Part shown: positions 50,527-60,883 of the stretch, in pieces
How positions within the stretch are numbered: position 1 is the first letter of the stretch
How the letters are laid out: every line of letters starts with the position of its first letter
Assembly (NCBI GenBank): GCA_028283245.1
Contig: JAPYNU010000064.1
Coordinates: 1 to 60,883 of the forward strand
Length of the DNA: 60,883 bases
From: Candidatus Aldehydirespirator catecholifindens
GTDB lineage: Bacteria; Actinomycetota; Acidimicrobiia; Acidimicrobiales; Aldehydirespiratoraceae
Direction of reading: 5' to 3'
The notes under the pieces: generated by a model
Database searches by the model: none
The model's input: the letters and a program-made list of their open reading frames with translations, nothing else
Told to the model about the DNA's origin: nothing
Translations under genes and position numbers: made by a program

Positions 50527-53500
50527 GTGCGGTATTGTTGTGGTGGTTAGCCGCGTCTCGCAGCGATCTTCGCCTACAGCGGCTGACGTTTCTGAGCTGC
50601 TGGTGCCCGCTACAACAATGCTTCGGGATTTGGTGGCGGATTCTGATCAGCCAAACAAGAATTTGTCTGCTGATGACATGGGCTCCGCCATCGCTGCGGC
50701 GGCTGAGCAACTGAACCGAGCCGATCGACTTCTTGCTGGCACTGCTGGACTGCGGGGGATGCTGGCTGATAAGGCCGTGCTGGACATGATTGCAGCATCG
50801 CTGAGCGAAATCCAACAGCTAATACAGGGCTTGGAACTCAACGTTGACCGTTGGCACCATGAACGCAATGAAGCAATAAACGCAGTTCTTGTGCGACTAA
50901 AAGACATTGTGTGGGCCATCGGTCACGACCGCCTAAAAACTGCTGAAGCAGTGGCAGAAATTGCAGGATCAAACGCAACAGATTCAGCGCTGGACGCATT
51001 CTGGTGCATACAAGTGGCGCTGGCTGCTATTGACCGCCTTGAGGTTCGGGGACGTGATTCTGCTGGACTGCATGTTCTCGTGCATGGACATGACCTAAAT
51101 CTTGTTGATCCGGCTTTGGCGGTTTCGCTGCAGCAGCGATCCGACGATCCACTTTTTGGGTCAGACTCAATCCGCCAGATCAACGACTGCTTGAGTTTCG
51201 TTTATAAGGCAGCCGCTGAAGTGGGTGAGTTAGGTGATAACACTGCTGCACTGCGCGCTGCTGTCACTGCTGATGATCTGCTGGCAGCGGCACTTAGAAG
51301 CGACGATGCTTCGGTAACGGTGCTTGGTCATACCCGCTGGGCCAGCGTGGGCATGATCAACGAAGCCAACGCTCATCCTCTCAACTCCGAACTCCTAAAC
51401 GGTGCAGATCAAGTTGCCCAAGCCGAAACTGTTTCAAGGCCATATGTGGTAGCTGCTCTTAATGGCGATATTGACAATCACGCTGATCTGGTGACTCAGC
51501 ATGGCTTGTCTATCCATCCCCAAATAACAACCGACGCCAAAGTGATCCCGACATTGTGGTCTTCATGGGCATCACAGCAGACTCAATATGCCCTTGAGTT
51601 AGCTAACCGTGAGCCGATCGTTGAGGCTTTTCGGTGCTGTGTGGATGCTTTGCATGGCTCTGTTGCGATTGCGGGCCATGCCGCAACACACCCTGACAAG
51701 ATGCTGCTAGCGCTGCGGGGAAGCGGCCAAGCCCTGTATGTGGGCACCACTGAAGATGCATACGTGGCAGCCAGTGAGCCCTACGGTCTGGTAGAGCAGT
51801 CCAGTGAATATCTGCGGATGGACGGCACAACCCAGATGGACGGCACAACCCAGACAAATCCGCATAACCCGCTGAGAGTCGGAGATGCATCTGGGCGCAA
51901 CGATTGTGAGGATGCCGCTGGAGGTCAGATTGTGGTGCTTGACCGTAGTCGTGCCGGTGATTTGCTTGCAGTATCAAGGTTCGCTTACGACGGAACATCG
52001 CTGCCCGTGTCATCTGATGAGATAGTCACTGCTGATATCACCACCCGTGACATTGACCGCCGAGGCTTTCGCCATTTTCTGCTCAAAGAGATCAGCAAAG
52101 CCCCCGAATCGGTTCGCAAAACCCTGCAAGGCCGCATCGTTGCTGCACAAGCCACGAGTCACACAGCAGGGCAAAGCACAAACCAATCTATGACACAAGA
52201 CGACCAAGCTCCGCAGTTTGCTGTGCGATTGAGCAGCGAAGCCCTTCCCAACCAACTAGTCGAAAAGTTGAGCAGCGGACAGATCGACAGGATCATCGCT
52301 ATAGGTCAAGGCACAGCAGCGGTGGCTGCCCGCAGCCTGATTTGTTTCTTGGAACGCGAGCTAGACCAAAAGCACAGACTGCAACTGCCTCAGTTGAGCG
52401 CTATGGCTGCCACTGAACTATCGGGGTTCGGGTTGCGAAGTGACATGAGCGACACGCTGATCGTCGCTGTCAGCCAGTCGGGAACCACCAACGACACCAA
52501 CCGAACCGTTGATTTGGCACGGCGACGAGGTGCCTCAGTAATCGCCATCGTCAACCGCCGCAACAGTGACCTTTGCACCAAAGCAGACGGTGTGCTCTAC
52601 ACCTCCGACGGTCGAGATGTGGAGATGAGCGTGGCCTCCACTAAAGCTTTCTATTCGCAGGTGGCTGCCGGGGTGCTGCTAGCCGTCGCGCTGGGCGACG
52701 CAGTGGACGCGCACTGTGACCTGAACCTTCGATGGCAGTTGTTGGAGTCACTGCGTCAACTGCCTACGCAGATGACTGAGGTGCTGGCGTTACACAACCG
52801 TATAGCTGAGATTGTCCGTCGTCACGGGCTGGGGCGCACCTATTGGGCGGTGGTGGGCAACGGAATCAATCAGGTAGCGGCCGAAGAAGTGCGGATCAAG
52901 CTGTCGGAACTCTGTTACAAGTCGATTTCTGTTGATTCCACCGAAAACAAAAAACATATTGACCTGTCGTCTGAGCCGCTGATACTGGTGTGTGCTGCCG
53001 GTTTGTCGGACTCAATCGCAGAGGATGTATCCAAAGAGGTAGCGATTTTTCGAGCCCACAAAGCCGTGCCCATCGTGTTCTCTACCGCCGAAACGGCCAA
53101 CGACAACAGCAACAACAACAATAACACGGCCAACGACAACGACACGGCTAACAACGACAAGGCCGACAACAGGACCACTCGCTTCGCTGCCGCCGCAGAA
53201 GTCATCGTTGTCCCTGCCGCTGCGTCACCAGAGCTGGGATTTGTGCTGGTCGCCATGGCGGGTCATCTTTTCGGCTACGAGTCGGCGCTAGCTATTGACG
53301 AATTGGCAAAACCGTTGCGTGAGACTCGAGCTGCTGTCCAGGCGGCGCTCCAACAAGGCACCCTTGGCTTTGACAGTGCCGACTGCTCCGACGGTCAAAG
53401 ATTGTTGCAAAACCTGCGCGATCTCATCGCTGGTGCAGCGCAGAGCTTCTTTGTTGGGCTGCGTCAGGGTCATTACGACGGCTGTCTTAATGCCAAGATC

Positions 53501-53710
53501 GCCACAGAGTTGGCTTCGGTCTACCGATACGTTCTGGGCTTCGCACCGCTTGATGCCTATGAACTAGAGCGAGGCACTGAAGGTGTCCCGGCGGTGGTGC
53601 TGCAAGACCTTGTGGTTGCGCTTACCACAGCGATTGATGAGCTGACTCGCCCCATTGATGCCATCCGTCATCAAGCCAAAACGGTGACAGTGGGCATAAC
53701 CCGCGCCTAA
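50525..53710 (+). CDS. glmS: Over-long glucosamine-6-phosphate synthase (GlmS-like, isomerising)
   Basis: A 1061-residue protein against about 610 for ordinary GlmS. The nucleophile Cys2 (MCGIVVV) fixes the start. The glutaminase motifs are present but spread out: GRDSAG at about 176, HTRWAS about 268, NGDIDN about 312. The two SIS domains show AIGQGTAAVAARS, SQSGTTNDT (about 649), ASTKAFYSQV (about 704), the catalytic-Glu region EEVRIKLSELCYKSI and the end PIDAIRHQAKTVTV. A helical insertion of about 150 residues follows Cys2, an Asn/Asp-rich insertion lies at about 858-878, and an 18-base duplication doubles MDGTTQ. It should make glucosamine-6-phosphate from fructose-6-phosphate and glutamine, supplying peptidoglycan. 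Confidence 0.85.
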   Translation: MCGIVVVVSRVSQRSSPTAADVSELLVPATTMLRDLVADSDQPNKNLSADDMGSAIAAAAEQLNRADRLLAGTAGLRGMLADKAVLDMIAASLSEIQQLIQGLELNVDRWHHERNEAINAVLVRLKDIVWAIGHDRLKTAEAVAEIAGSNATDSALDAFWCIQVALAAIDRLEVRGRDSAGLHVLVHGHDLNLVDPALAVSLQQRSDDPLFGSDSIRQINDCLSFVYKAAAEVGELGDNTAALRAAVTADDLLAAALRSDDASVTVLGHTRWASVGMINEANAHPLNSELLNGADQVAQAETVSRPYVVAALNGDIDNHADLVTQHGLSIHPQITTDAKVIPTLWSSWASQQTQYALELANREPIVEAFRCCVDALHGSVAIAGHAATHPDKMLLALRGSGQALYVGTTEDAYVAASEPYGLVEQSSEYLRMDGTTQMDGTTQTNPHNPLRVGDASGRNDCEDAAGGQIVVLDRSRAGDLLAVSRFAYDGTSLPVSSDEIVTADITTRDIDRRGFRHFLLKEISKAPESVRKTLQGRIVAAQATSHTAGQSTNQSMTQDDQAPQFAVRLSSEALPNQLVEKLSSGQIDRIIAIGQGTAAVAARSLICFLERELDQKHRLQLPQLSAMAATELSGFGLRSDMSDTLIVAVSQSGTTNDTNRTVDLARRRGASVIAIVNRRNSDLCTKADGVLYTSDGRDVEMSVASTKAFYSQVAAGVLLAVALGDAVDAHCDLNLRWQLLESLRQLPTQMTEVLALHNRIAEIVRRHGLGRTYWAVVGNGINQVAAEEVRIKLSELCYKSISVDSTENKKHIDLSSEPLILVCAAGLSDSIAEDVSKEVAIFRAHKAVPIVFSTAETANDNSNNNNNTANDNDTANNDKADNRTTRFAAAAEVIVVPAAASPELGFVLVAMAGHLFGYESALAIDELAKPLRETRAAVQAALQQGTLGFDSADCSDGQRLLQNLRDLIAGAAQSFFVGLRQGHYDGCLNAKIATELASVYRYVLGFAPLDAYELERGTEGVPAVVLQDLVVALTTAIDELTRPIDAIRHQAKTVTVGITRA
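51818..51853 (+). repeat. 18-base in-frame tandem duplication in the glmS-like gene
   Basis: ATGGACGGCACAACCCAG is perfectly doubled (51818-51835, 51836-51853), encoding MDGTTQ twice between the glutaminase and SIS parts. Confidence 0.95.
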
Positions 53711-53723
53711 GGCTGCTTGGAGG

Positions 53724-54878
53724 TCAGATCAGGTTGCTGCTGTCGTGAATAATAGCTATAGCGTCATCGAAGTCGATCCAATACTCATCTGAGTAAACCA
53801 AGTGACGCAAACGTGGATACGCGTTTCGTATGGCTGCGTTAGCGGGATGACCCGGCTGAAAGACCGGCGAGGCAGCAAACCCGTCAGCGGGACGGTCAAT
53901 GGCACGATTGGCGAGCCCTGGCGGGTTGGATGCCACAACGAATTCATGCATTGCGGCGGTGAGTTCACTGTTGAGACGGGGACGCACTGAATCGTGACGC
54001 AACAAGCAAGCCAGATCATAAATGTCACGCGCGCGGAAGCGGACCTGTTCAGGATCATCTGAACTGCTACGCCAATGCAAAGCATCAAGCTTGTCGATGA
54101 CAGCGATCAATGGGTCAGCAGTAAGCACCTCGAACGGTTTCAGGATCGGGTATTCATTCGCTAAACCCGGATCAAGGCGTGACACTATCTCACCTGCTAG
54201 CGAGGTGACAGGCCGGAGCATCCATGTGTCTGGTGGCTGGGAACGAATATTCATTTCAACCAGAACTTCGCCCTCGGTCATCTCGCTAGGCGCGACCGCC
54301 GAAACAAGCTGGAATGCGATGATTGTTTTCGCGAAGTTCCCTCCGTGTCGTATGTGCCGCATAGGAAGCGGCAATCCGGCCTCTAGACGGGCTTGCAGTT
54401 CTTTGCGTATCTTTTTGCGTCGACTGTCACCAAAAGGTTGACCTGGGGAAGGGATTATGTTTACATCAATGTCTTCAGAGAACCGATTTATGATCCCCTG
54501 CGCTTTAGCGAGCGAAGTGCCGCCTTTGAACACCACGCGAGCCTCTGGGTAAAGCTCAGAAGGCACAACCGCATGACGAATCGCTTCTGTCACATAGAGA
54601 TCCTTGTCTGCCATCGCCTCAATGTAACTGTGATGATGTTGACCGAATAGAGAAGCAAGTTCTCTGATGATGCCTTTCCAACTCTGGCTTTCAAGGAGTT
54701 CAGATATTCCCATCAAGCTTGCAGCCTTCTCCACCTTTGAGCTTGATGCAGATGCTGGGAACGTGCTGGACTGCACTACCGGCAGCGCAGGAGCGGTCTG
54801 TCTGGTTTTATCCTGATGCATGTGACAGTAGTTAGATCCCGGCCTGGGGAGAGAGCTTGCAGGAGCGCGTTCTCCCAT
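53724..54878 (-). CDS. AbiEii/AbiGii-family nucleotidyltransferase toxin
   Basis: Up to 384 residues with the signature ARVVFKGGTSLAKAQGIINR followed by FSEDIDVNI (about 113-141): GG-T/S-L and the D-x-D of the polymerase-beta-type nucleotidyltransferase fold. AbiEii toxins are reported to nucleotidylate tRNA and stop growth. KLDALHWRSSS and ARDIYDLACLL are further family blocks. ATG 54821 (MHQDKTRQ) is a more convincing start than the GTG at 54878. It lies directly downstream of the AbiEi-like gene, the normal antitoxin-toxin order, and converges with glmS. Confidence 0.88.
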   Translation of the reverse strand: MGERAPASSLPRPGSNYCHMHQDKTRQTAPALPVVQSSTFPASASSSKVEKAASLMGISELLESQSWKGIIRELASLFGQHHHSYIEAMADKDLYVTEAIRHAVVPSELYPEARVVFKGGTSLAKAQGIINRFSEDIDVNIIPSPGQPFGDSRRKKIRKELQARLEAGLPLPMRHIRHGGNFAKTIIAFQLVSAVAPSEMTEGEVLVEMNIRSQPPDTWMLRPVTSLAGEIVSRLDPGLANEYPILKPFEVLTADPLIAVIDKLDALHWRSSSDDPEQVRFRARDIYDLACLLRHDSVRPRLNSELTAAMHEFVVASNPPGLANRAIDRPADGFAASPVFQPGHPANAAIRNAYPRLRHLVYSDEYWIDFDDAIAIIHDSSNLI

Positions 54879-54914
54879 CGCTGCTCGGTGCTCTGCCAGC
54901 GCAACGCGTGCGTG

Positions 54915-55586
54915 TCATGTGCTCAAGCCAGCCGTTGCTGCTGTGGCAAGAGCGGCGCATCTCGTCTGGAACTCGCTGCCGAGTCCTTTCTCTGCTTTTG
55001 CTGTTTGCAGGAACAGATCTTGCCGGATTTTGTTGTTGCCGTAAGACCCTCGTTGAGATTTCCAACGGAATCTGTCAAGCGCGTCGTCCCATGACATCTC
55101 TGACCAGTCATCGAAACACCGAACCGCTTCTAATAGCGATACTTCCCATATGGTGAGGTTTCGGCGCAGCTGGTTAGAGCGACCCACAAATAAAACTTCA
55201 ACCTCGGGATGTTGTGGAGGTCGCCCGACGACCGCTATCCAATAACGCACTGGCACTTGCGTGCTCCAACCCACCTTGTTAACGATATTGATGCCCGTCA
55301 ATCCTGACCCTAGGCCAGCCAAGCGCCACGGCAGAGCAGCCCATGCCTCTAGAGGTGTGCTGTCATTGAGGGGTACGCCGGTGAGTGAACGCTCCCCGAG
55401 CATTCGACGGCAGTAGATCCCTCGGGTCATGCGGGCTAGCAAAGGATCGTCAGCTTCGCAGATTCGTCCGAGAGCCATTTTGAGAGCATCTCGCGTCTTG
55501 TCGGGAAAGGCACGCTGAACGTCATCAAGGTCAATCAGAGTCCCGACCTCTAGCTGAGTCACCCATTTTGCGTATCGACCGGACAT
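54915..55586 (-). CDS. AbiEi-like antitoxin (type IV toxin-antitoxin)
   Basis: A 223-residue protein whose first 65 residues look like a winged-helix domain (VGTLIDLDDVQRAFPDKTRD, MALGRICEADDPLLARMTRG IY). A larger domain with LTGINIVNKVGWSTQVPVRY and LTIWEVSLLEAVR follows, as in AbiEi/DUF6088 proteins. These repress their own promoter and neutralise AbiEii. AGGGGGG precedes the ATG. An inverted repeat with AAAACGT arms lies just upstream. The AbiE pair may protect against phage or stabilise this accessory segment. Confidence 0.8.
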   Translation of the reverse strand: MSGRYAKWVTQLEVGTLIDLDDVQRAFPDKTRDALKMALGRICEADDPLLARMTRGIYCRRMLGERSLTGVPLNDSTPLEAWAALPWRLAGLGSGLTGINIVNKVGWSTQVPVRYWIAVVGRPPQHPEVEVLFVGRSNQLRRNLTIWEVSLLEAVRCFDDWSEMSWDDALDRFRWKSQRGSYGNNKIRQDLFLQTAKAEKGLGSEFQTRCAALATAATAGLST

Positions 55587-55601
55587 GCGCCCCCCTTTCT
55601 G

Positions 55602-55646
55602 AAAACGTTACTTCATTGTAGCAGACGGAAGGGCGCTTACGTTTTT
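55602..55646 (-). promoter_or_regulatory. Probable promoter and autoregulatory inverted repeat of the AbiE operon
   Basis: Arms AAAACGT (55602-55608) and ACGTTTT (55639-55645) flank a -10-like TACAAT on the minus strand (55615-55620). Spaced inverted repeats bound by AbiEi are the known mode of AbiE autoregulation. Confidence 0.5.
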
Positions 55647-55710
55647 GAGCGGTGTCTTCCAGTGGTATCGTGTGTTGACTCAACTGTTTCCTCGTTTGAG
55701 AGGTGTCGCC

Positions 55711-56145
55711 ATGTTTGTTCCTACCATCACAGCAGCCGATATTCCTGAGTTGATGTGTGATAACGATATGCGTGGCCGTGTGGTTGACCTGTGTGAGTTG
55801 TGCAAGCAGTGGGCTCACACGGATTCCGTTCATCGTGCAGTGATGGTGACCGAGCCGCCGCAGCGGTATCGGTGGTGGCACCGTTTCTCGCCTCGTCGTC
55901 ACGACCTGGTAAGGATCGCGGCGGTAGTTCATGCATTATGTGACCGGGACGATGTTGCGGTGCCGGACTGGGTGTGGCAGCATCGCAGCCGACGCGATCT
56001 AGGAATGAACTCATCAAACCGGCGCGTTTCTAGGTTGTGGACACACCACTCCAACGCTCCTGCCGCGTGTGCTTATCATAAAATCTGGTTCGATCCTGCC
56101 AGTATTGAGGACCACCGCATCCACGGCTTCACCCAGGTCGGCTGA
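55711..56145 (+). CDS. Hypothetical protein divergent from the AbiE operon
   Basis: A 144-residue protein from ATG 55711 (AGAGGTG upstream). It is rich in His, Trp and Arg: VVDLCELCKQWAHTDSVHRA, YRWWHRFSPRRHDL and the C-terminal WFDPASIEDHRIHG. No signal or membrane segment, and no family I can name. Its end coincides with the start of the ATPase-derived repeat at 56112, so the C-terminus may be altered (GFTQVG). Conserved Trp/His blocks suggest a real folded protein. Confidence 0.55.
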   Translation: MFVPTITAADIPELMCDNDMRGRVVDLCELCKQWAHTDSVHRAVMVTEPPQRYRWWHRFSPRRHDLVRIAAVVHALCDRDDVAVPDWVWQHRSRRDLGMNSSNRRVSRLWTHHSNAPAACAYHKIWFDPASIEDHRIHGFTQVG

Positions 56146-56305
56146 TATGTCGCTCCCCGAGGGAGGTAAACACTTTTCGGCTGACGAGATGATGATGCTG
56201 CTAGGCGCTTTGGGGGGTTTGGAGACGGCTATGACCGTGCTGGGAATGTCTCACGGCGATGGCTTGCCCGCAGCCGTAGCATCCCTAGCCGATCCCGCGC
56301 CCTAA
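56112..56305. pseudogene. Mosaic scar: ATPase 5' fragment fused to an aminotransferase 3' end
   Basis: Bases 56112-56203 correspond to 50364-50456 (ATPase fragment, leftward sense). Bases 56195-56291 correspond to 48935-49031 (class V aminotransferase 3' end, rightward sense). The two meet within a shared TGCTAG. Rightward, the frame preserves LLGALGGLETAMTVLGMSHG up to a stop at 56305. Neither fragment can be functional; the join shows that two sites 1.5 kb apart upstream are directly linked here. Confidence 0.8.
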
Positions 56306-56333
56306 TCCCCAAAAACACCTCCGCCGCTGACGG

Positions 56334-56349
56334 ATATGCTTAGGCATAT
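56334..56349 (+). promoter_or_regulatory. Palindromic operator at the vapB start
   Basis: ATATGC-TTAG-GCATAT is a perfect 16-base palindrome overlapping a -10-like TATGCT (56335-56340) and the first bases of the ATG at 56348. It fits autorepression by a ribbon-helix-helix antitoxin on a leaderless transcript. Confidence 0.6.
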
Positions 56350-56590
56350 GCGCACTACCATAAATCTGCCTGACGGTCTGGGAGAGGAAGCAAAGCGGCG
56401 CGCCGCAGAGCGAGGCTGCACGTTTACTTCGCTGATTGTCGAAGGTCTTCATCTCGTGCTGCACAAAAGTTCAGGGTCGGAGGCGATGCTGGATTTCCCT
56501 CGTCACGGCGGCACAGGCGGCCAGCTGCTTGTAAGCCTTGCCGACAAGGCGGCGGTGGCCGAGGCTCTTGATGCCGACGGCCTGCGATGA
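56348..56590 (+). CDS. VapB-like ribbon-helix-helix antitoxin, orphaned
   Basis: An 80-residue protein. The N-terminal MRTTINLPDGLGEEAKRRAA is a ribbon-helix-helix DNA-binding motif, followed by CTFTSLIVEGLHLVL, as in VapB antitoxins. The C-terminal half, normally the toxin-binding tail, is present. It overlaps by ATGA the stub of a vapC toxin gene that ends after nine further codons, so it has lost its partner and may only act as a repressor of its own promoter and of the genes behind. Confidence 0.8.
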   Translation: MRTTINLPDGLGEEAKRRAAERGCTFTSLIVEGLHLVLHKSSGSEAMLDFPRHGGTGGQLLVSLADKAAVAEALDADGLR

Positions 56591-56599
56591 TCCTGCCTG

Positions 56600-60883
<4,284 letters not shown>

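Noticed and set aside
48935-56291. Insertion sequence or transposon bounded by the 97-base repeats
   Set aside because: No transposase, recombinase or terminal inverted repeats were found; the repeats are direct and derived from a gene 3' end.

Overview
The window is about 61 kb of moderately GC-rich DNA from a heterotrophic actinobacterium, most likely an uncultured member of the class Acidimicrobiia. This placement is inferred from gene content, not from a marker gene. Supporting genes are an F420-type LLM oxidoreductase, an MpaB-like oxygenase, paaZ/paaABC, methylmalonyl-CoA mutase with MeaB, CBS-less IMPDH, group 2 truncated haemoglobin, an over-long GlmS, and several promoter/start arrangements that look leaderless. 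No rRNA, tRNA or CRISPR array was seen. The last bases are an (AC)n tract that is probably a contig end.

Layout. 0-2.5 kb: tail of a branched-chain amino acid binding protein, a small reading frame broken by a G10 tract, and a polytopic membrane protein coupled to it. 2.5-8.4 kb: a hypothetical gene, a YdjC/ChbG deacetylase and a leftward paaZ-paaA-paaB-paaC cluster for CoA-activated aromatic ring epoxidation and opening. 8.4-20.2 kb: N-acyl-D-amino-acid deacylase, truncated haemoglobin, a large N6-adenine DNA methyltransferase with a nuclease-like N-terminus, an MpaB-like protein, a three-subunit molybdenum hydroxylase plus MoaD-like carrier, and hisC. 20.4-28.0 kb: one compact operon under a palindromic operator, with ROK repressor, M20 peptidase, sugar-type ABC transporter (binding protein, permease, ATPase), a YhfX-like PLP enzyme and a ROK kinase. 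It looks like an undescribed uptake and catabolic system for an amino-sugar or amino-acid conjugate. 28.1-37.4 kb: an AT-richer secreted protein, a 5'-nucleotidase with LysM, methylmalonyl-CoA mutase/MeaB, and an AT-richer pair encoding a lipoprotein with three copies of an unfamiliar domain. 37.6-49.1 kb: ispD-ispF-rlmB, GDPD lipoprotein, SDR, IMPDH-like protein, LLM oxidoreductase, and an acyl-CoA dehydrogenase / nitronate monooxygenase / class V aminotransferase operon.

49.1-60.9 kb is an accessory region. It holds gene shards (ATPase, Dam-type methylase, lipoprotein with an in-frame stop), an unusually long GlmS, an AbiEi/AbiEii toxin-antitoxin pair, VapB with a nine-codon VapC stub, and a giant single-chain Type ISP restriction-modification gene. 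A second partial copy of the aminotransferase 3' end (56.2 kb) and of an ATPase fragment (56.1 kb) shows that this segment was rearranged.

The main unexpected signals are simple-sequence tracts. A G12 run breaks the Type ISP gene between its two helicase lobes, and the gene reads through in frame if the run is 10 or 13 G. A second G10 run breaks a small frame just upstream of the membrane gene, and an (AC)n tract lies in the Type ISP 3' part. Short tandem duplications also recur in frame inside many proteins and at the stop codons of at least eight genes. Together they suggest a genome that generates tandem repeats readily and may use some of them for phase variation.
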